Assembly (NCBI RefSeq): GCF_030718205.1
Contig: NZ_JAUZQF010000021.1
Span: 149,911 to 213,910 of the forward strand
Length of the DNA stretch: 64,000 bases
DNA from: Nonomuraea turcica
GTDB taxonomy: Bacteria; Actinomycetota; Actinomycetes; Streptosporangiales; Streptosporangiaceae
Direction: 5' to 3'
Of the stretch, positions 60,665-64,000 are shown piece after piece (position 1 is the first letter of the stretch; each line of letters starts with the position of its first letter). The position numbers were made by a program, and so were the translations under genes. The notes beneath the pieces were generated by a model. That model was not told the origin of the DNA, ran no database searches, and saw nothing but the letters and a program-made list of their open reading frames with translations.

Positions 60665-61656
60665 GCCTGCGCACCCGCCATTCCCGCCCTGGTCCGCGGA
60701 TCGACCACGACGTAGACGATGTCGATGATGAAGTTGGCGATCAGCACGCCGAGCACGATGAACAGGAACGAGCCCTGGAGGAGGAAGAAGTCCTTGTTCT
60801 TGATGGCGTTGAGAATCAGGCTGCCGAGGCCCGGATAGGCGAAGACGATCTCGGTGACCAGCGCTCCGGCCACCAGCACGCCCAGTTGCAGCGCCAGGCC
60901 GGTGATCTGCGGCAGGACGGCGTTGCGGAAGGCGTACCTGCGGATCAGCCTGGACGGGGCGCCGAGCGCCGACAGGTAGTTGGAGTAGTCGGACTCCAGC
61001 TCATAGATGATCATGTTGCGCATGCCGATGGCCCAGCCGCCCAGCGCCACCAGGAACAACGACAGGAACGGCAGCGTCCAGTGGTGCACCAGGTCGAGCA
61101 TGAAGGTCCACGACCAGTTGGGGCGCATCGAGAAGCTGTAGCCGCCGGCGACCGGGAAGAAGCCGCCGATCACGCCGAGCGCCCACGCCAGGAGCACCGC
61201 CAGCCACATGTACGGCATGGCCGTCAACACGTATCCGACGGGGAGCACGGTGTTGTCGAGGAGCTTGCGGCGGGCGGCGTACGCGCCGAACTGGTTGCCC
61301 ACCACCCAGCTGAGCAGCACCGACGGGACGATCAGCGCCAGCGTGTACGGCACCGCGTTGATGATCACGTCGCTGACCGGCGTCGGGAACAGCCAGATGC
61401 TCAGCCCGAAGTCGCCCCTGAACAGGGCGCCCCAGAAGTTCAGGTACTGCTGCCACAGCGGCTGGTCGAAGCCGAAGAGGTTGTTGTAGTAGGCCCGCAT
61501 GGCCTCCACGGCCTCGGGCCTGGTCACGTTGGCCCTGGCCACCATGCTGGCGACGGGGTCTCCCGGCATGAAGCGCGGGATCATCCAGTTGACCGTGACC
61601 GCGACGAAGAAGGTCAATCCGTAGATGAGGAGTTTTCTGCCGAAATAACGACGCAC
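60661..61656 (-). CDS. Opp/Dpp-type ABC permease (DppB-like)
   Basis: A 331-residue permease with about six membrane segments. Starts MRRYFGRKLLIYGLTFFVAV, then MIPRFMPGDPV, the DppB signature. The conserved cytosolic loop region is MRNMIIYELESDYSNYLSALG. The gene follows the solute-binding lipoprotein after 73 bp containing a stable hairpin, a common way to make more binding protein than permease. Confidence 0.92.
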   Translation of the reverse strand: MRRYFGRKLLIYGLTFFVAVTVNWMIPRFMPGDPVASMVARANVTRPEAVEAMRAYYNNLFGFDQPLWQQYLNFWGALFRGDFGLSIWLFPTPVSDVIINAVPYTLALIVPSVLLSWVVGNQFGAYAARRKLLDNTVLPVGYVLTAMPYMWLAVLLAWALGVIGGFFPVAGGYSFSMRPNWSWTFMLDLVHHWTLPFLSLFLVALGGWAIGMRNMIIYELESDYSNYLSALGAPSRLIRRYAFRNAVLPQITGLALQLGVLVAGALVTEIVFAYPGLGSLILNAIKNKDFFLLQGSFLFIVLGVLIANFIIDIVYVVVDPRTRAGMAGAQA

Positions 61657-61674
61657 GTGCGGCTCTCCGGGAAG

Positions 61675-61699
61675 GCCCCCCGCTCGGCGAGCGGGGGGC
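61675..61699 (-). terminator. intra-operon hairpin (attenuator)
   Basis: CCCCCCGCTC pairs with GAGCGGGGGG around GGC, extended by one G-C pair. It lies between the binding-protein gene and the first permease and should cause partial termination or protect the upstream mRNA segment. Confidence 0.8.
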
Positions 61700-61729
61700 T
61701 AGAGGGGGTTGGCGGGGTCGAGGGGCCGA

Positions 61730-63490
61730 TCAGGAGCCGGAGGGCTGGAGCTGGGTGAGGCTCTCGAAACCGCCGAGTTCGAGCCAGTTACGCCACATGA
61801 CGGCGCCGGTCTTGGGAGCGCTGCCCGCGCCGGACGGCCAGTTCTTCCACACGGAGTTGCTGGACTGCGCCCACAGGCCGTTGTACCAGAGCGGGATCAC
61901 CGGCATGTCGTCCAGGTGGATCTGCTGGAGCTGCGAGATGATCTTCTTCATGCCCTCGACGTCGTCGGTCTTGACCTGGTCGAGCTGCTGCACCAGGTCC
62001 CAGGCCTTCTTGTTCTCGTAACGGGCGAAGTTGACCGTGTTCTGCTGCTTCTGGATCGGCAGCTGGAACATGTACTCGTAGTAGGTGTACGGCGAGTTCG
62101 ACAGCTGCCGCTCGTTGTTGATGAGCAGGTCGTAGTCGCCCTTGGCGCGCTTCTCGACCAGTGCGTTGAAGTCGGGGAAGTCCGGCGTGATCTGGATGCC
62201 GGCGCCCTTGGCGCTGGTCGCGATGGACCGGGCCGACTCCATCCAGTCGGTCCAGCCGGACGGCACGATGAGCGTCAGGTTCATCTTGGAGCCGTCCTTG
62301 TTCTCCACGAACCCGTCGCCGTCGGTGTCCTTGTAGCCGGCGTCCGACAGCAGCTTCTTGGCCTTGGCGGCGTCGAACGCGAACCCGGACGAGGAGACCA
62401 CGTTCTGGTCCACGAACTGCTCCCACTGCGGCAGCAGGCCGGTCGGGCTGGAGGCCTTGACCAGGTTGCCGTAGACGCCCTCGACGATCTGCTTGGTGTC
62501 GATGGAGGAGGCCAGCGCCTTGCGGAAGGCCGGGTCGTTCATCGGCTTCTTGGTGTTGTTGGGCACCAGCCAGGCGGTGTTGGCGGACAGGTGGTACGGC
62601 GGCTCGGCGTAGTAGGTCGTCAGGCCGAAGTTGCCCTTGACCAGGTTCGCCACGCCGGGCAGGAAGTTGTTGGACAGGTCCAGGCCCTTCTGCATCAGCA
62701 GACCCAGCGCGACCTCGTTGCTCGGGGTGGCGATGTCCACGATGTAGCGGGGCTTGGGCTCCATGTTCAGCGCCGTCTTGCCCCACCAGTCGTCGCGGCG
62801 CTGCAGCACCACGCGGTCCTGATCCTTGCTCATGAACTTGTACGCGCCGGTGCCGACCGGGTTCTCGTTGACCCCGTCCAGGACCTCCTTCTCCGAGCGG
62901 CCCTTCCAGATGTGCTCGGGCACGATCGTGCGGCCGTAGAGGTTGAAGTCCCACTGCTGGTAGTTGGCCTTGGAGAAGGTGAACTTCACCGTCTGGTCGT
63001 CAACGGCCTCGACGGTCTTCAGCCAGGTCCACAGGTTGTGGTACGGGATCGTCTCCATCTTGCCGAGCTCGAACGAGAACACCACGTCCTTGGCGGTCAG
63101 CGGCTGCCCGTCGGACCACTTGATCCCCTGGCGCAGCTTGACCTGATAGGTGGAGTCGTCGGTCCACGAGCCGCTCTCGGCCAGCCACGGGGTGAGCTTG
63201 GCCGCGGTGGTGTCGTAGTGGAACAGCGACTCGTACACCAGGCCCTTGGTGCCCACGGCCGAGTCCCATTCCCGGATCGGGTTGAAGTTGGCCGGTGGAC
63301 CCCATTGCGTGCCCGTGGTGTAGAGCGTCTCGCTACGCGGCAGCTGATCGGGGTTGGCAGGAGCCGCCGCGCCCTGGCTCCCCTGTGTCTGACCGGCCGG
63401 CGGGGTCGGCGTGGATCCGCCGCCGGTGCAGGCCGTGGCGAGCAGGCCCGCCGCCACGAGCGGAATCATGATCCGAGCCCGGTTACGCAT
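61730..63490 (-). CDS. ABC transporter solute-binding lipoprotein (SBP family 5)
   Basis: A 586-residue extracytoplasmic lipoprotein. Signal peptide MRNRARIMIPLVAAGLLATAC with lipidated Cys21, a Pro/Gly/Gln linker, then an SBP_bac_5 fold (WGPPANFNPIREWDSAV, GIKWSDGQPLTAKDVVFSFE, NPVGTGAYKFMSKDQDRVV). Proteins of this fold bind peptides or oligosaccharides; here the mannosidase and CebR-type operators favour beta-mannosides or cello-oligosaccharides. It is the first gene of the six-gene leftward operon. Confidence 0.93.
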   Translation of the reverse strand: MRNRARIMIPLVAAGLLATACTGGGSTPTPPAGQTQGSQGAAAPANPDQLPRSETLYTTGTQWGPPANFNPIREWDSAVGTKGLVYESLFHYDTTAAKLTPWLAESGSWTDDSTYQVKLRQGIKWSDGQPLTAKDVVFSFELGKMETIPYHNLWTWLKTVEAVDDQTVKFTFSKANYQQWDFNLYGRTIVPEHIWKGRSEKEVLDGVNENPVGTGAYKFMSKDQDRVVLQRRDDWWGKTALNMEPKPRYIVDIATPSNEVALGLLMQKGLDLSNNFLPGVANLVKGNFGLTTYYAEPPYHLSANTAWLVPNNTKKPMNDPAFRKALASSIDTKQIVEGVYGNLVKASSPTGLLPQWEQFVDQNVVSSSGFAFDAAKAKKLLSDAGYKDTDGDGFVENKDGSKMNLTLIVPSGWTDWMESARSIATSAKGAGIQITPDFPDFNALVEKRAKGDYDLLINNERQLSNSPYTYYEYMFQLPIQKQQNTVNFARYENKKAWDLVQQLDQVKTDDVEGMKKIISQLQQIHLDDMPVIPLWYNGLWAQSSNSVWKNWPSGAGSAPKTGAVMWRNWLELGGFESLTQLQPSGS

Positions 63491-63600
63491 CGCTTCTCTC
63501 CTTCCCTCCGCGCGTCTGGCGCGAAGGTTCGCACGTGTGCTTCAACACCCCCGATGGGCCGGGCTCGGACGGACCCCGCGCCTGCTGGTGCCGGGTTTGC

Positions 63601-63614
63601 TGGGAGCGCTCCCA
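63601..63614. promoter_or_regulatory. CebR/CelR-type LacI operator, perfect
   Basis: TGGGAGCGCTCCCA, a perfect 14-bp palindrome identical to the known CebR/CelR operator of Streptomyces and Thermobifida. It is 111 bp upstream of the binding-protein start. No LacI-family gene lies in the window, so the repressor must be elsewhere. Confidence 0.88.
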
Positions 63615-63769
63615 CACGTAAACGCAAGCACGCTCCGCCTATGAGACCGGTGAGCGATCACTCTTCAGTAGTCACAGGTCACGCGACCTGCTGAACCGGA
63701 TAAGTACCGCGAACGTAAATTCCGCATGTCCATGCCGTCAATAGCCGTGACGCTTTCGAGACGTGCGTT

Positions 63770-63783
63770 TGGAAGCGCTCCCA
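63770..63783. promoter_or_regulatory. CebR/CelR-type LacI operator, 13 of 14
   Basis: TGGAAGCGCTCCCA differs from the consensus at one base. It is 169 bp from the first operator. The pair could act through looping, or the second could serve a gene beyond the window. Confidence 0.75.
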
Positions 63784-63874
63784 TATCGGCGCCGCGGCCT
63801 CATTCAGCACGAACACCCGCCCGCCGAGGCGACGACTAACCGGTTCAACAAGGCCACTGAACGGCACCCTCACA

Positions 63875-64000
63875 CACGGTGACGGCGACACGGTGACGGC
63901 GACACGGTGACGGCGACACGGTGACGGCGACACGGTGACGGCGACACGGTGACGGCGACACGGTGACGGCGACACGGTGACGGCGACACGGTGACGGCGA
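63875..64000. repeat. 14-bp tandem repeat array, nine exact copies, open at window end
   Basis: Nine consecutive, identical copies of CACGGTGACGGCGA fill 63875-64000 exactly, so the array very likely continues beyond the window. The period is not a multiple of three. There are no spacers, so it is not a CRISPR. Perfect identity suggests recent expansion by slippage or a constraint on sequence. Confidence 0.95.

Larger units (their letters stand above)
63491..63874. other. upstream region of the mannoside operon, no gene
   Basis: A 384-bp stretch with no convincing coding frame. It carries the two CebR-type operators and, near 63481-63500, the GGAAGGAGAGAAG ribosome-binding site of the binding-protein gene. 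A 98-codon frame on the minus strand through this region is a by-product of the 14-bp repeat and is not called as a gene. Confidence 0.6.

Noticed and set aside
61709..63694. 661-codon frame antisense to the solute-binding protein
   Set aside because: The opposite strand encodes a complete lipoprotein with signal peptide and family motifs.
63679..63975. 98-codon frame through the 14-bp repeat
   Set aside because: Its N-terminal half is the translated tandem repeat and the rest crosses a CebR operator; no family and no ribosome-binding site.
63875..64000. possible CRISPR array
   Set aside because: The repeats are head-to-tail with no spacers, are only 14 bp long, and no cas gene is present.

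Overview
The window is high-GC DNA from the chromosome of an actinomycete. GTG and TTG starts are common, genes often overlap by 4 nt, and several families here are nearly restricted to Actinobacteria (DUF4193, DUF3710, DUF3159, DUF4235, DUF1707, DUF6879-like, F420-type LLM oxidoreductases, an actinobacterial-type ferrochelatase). Gene content and order suggest a Streptosporangiales-like bacterium; that placement is inference. No tRNA, rRNA, transposase, prophage or CRISPR array was recognised.

Layout. 0.1-5 kb: a sugar-lactone oxidase, a secreted polysaccharide deacetylase and an MFS exporter read leftward; a secreted lytic transglycosylase reads rightward. 5-12.7 kb: ferrochelatase, S9 peptidase, inositol monophosphatase, a 54-residue protein, an OmpR-type two-component system, a DUF4193 protein and a hypothetical. 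12.7-18 kb: an aromatic-catabolism island (TetR regulator, PaaI thioesterase, PaaN, a metallo-beta-lactamase-fold protein, an FAD monooxygenase) around one palindromic operator. 18-26 kb: OtsA, DUF4235, ValS, an ArsR-type regulator with an MFS exporter, an AI-2E family transporter. 25.5-37.3 kb: a conserved actinobacterial block (thioesterase, dUTPase, DUF3710, OB-fold, DUF3159, two TrkA/RCK proteins, an APC permease, a TrmA-type RNA methyltransferase), interrupted by an ECF sigma / YCII / DUF998 module and an alpha/beta-hydrolase. 37.4-42.8 kb: a truncated lamin-tail protein, a three-gene signalling operon (two DesK-type kinases, one lacking its phosphoacceptor histidine, plus a LuxR-type regulator), a degenerate GH18-like protein and an F420-type oxidoreductase. 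42.9-46.9 kb: a bacterial Hen1-Pnkp RNA-repair pair. 47-55.6 kb: sugar porter, secreted CAP protein, aconitase, a DUF457 membrane protein, a PadR/DUF1707 pair and a DUF6879-like protein. 55.6-63.5 kb: a six-gene operon (solute-binding lipoprotein, two permeases, two ATPases of the Opp/Dpp type, and a GH2 beta-mannosidase) preceded by two palindromes matching the CebR/CelR operator. The window ends inside nine exact copies of a 14-bp repeat.

How the genes work together. The clearest functional units are the Hen1-Pnkp RNA-repair cassette, the PaaI/PaaN aromatic island, the presumed potassium-homeostasis pair (RCK proteins divergent from the APC permease) and the mannoside-uptake operon. The least explained are the Asn-for-His kinase beside its intact paralogue, the catalytically dead GH18-like protein with an in-frame 13-residue repeat, and the repeats in front of aconitase. 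Most gene functions are family-level assignments from protein sequence read by eye; no database search was run.
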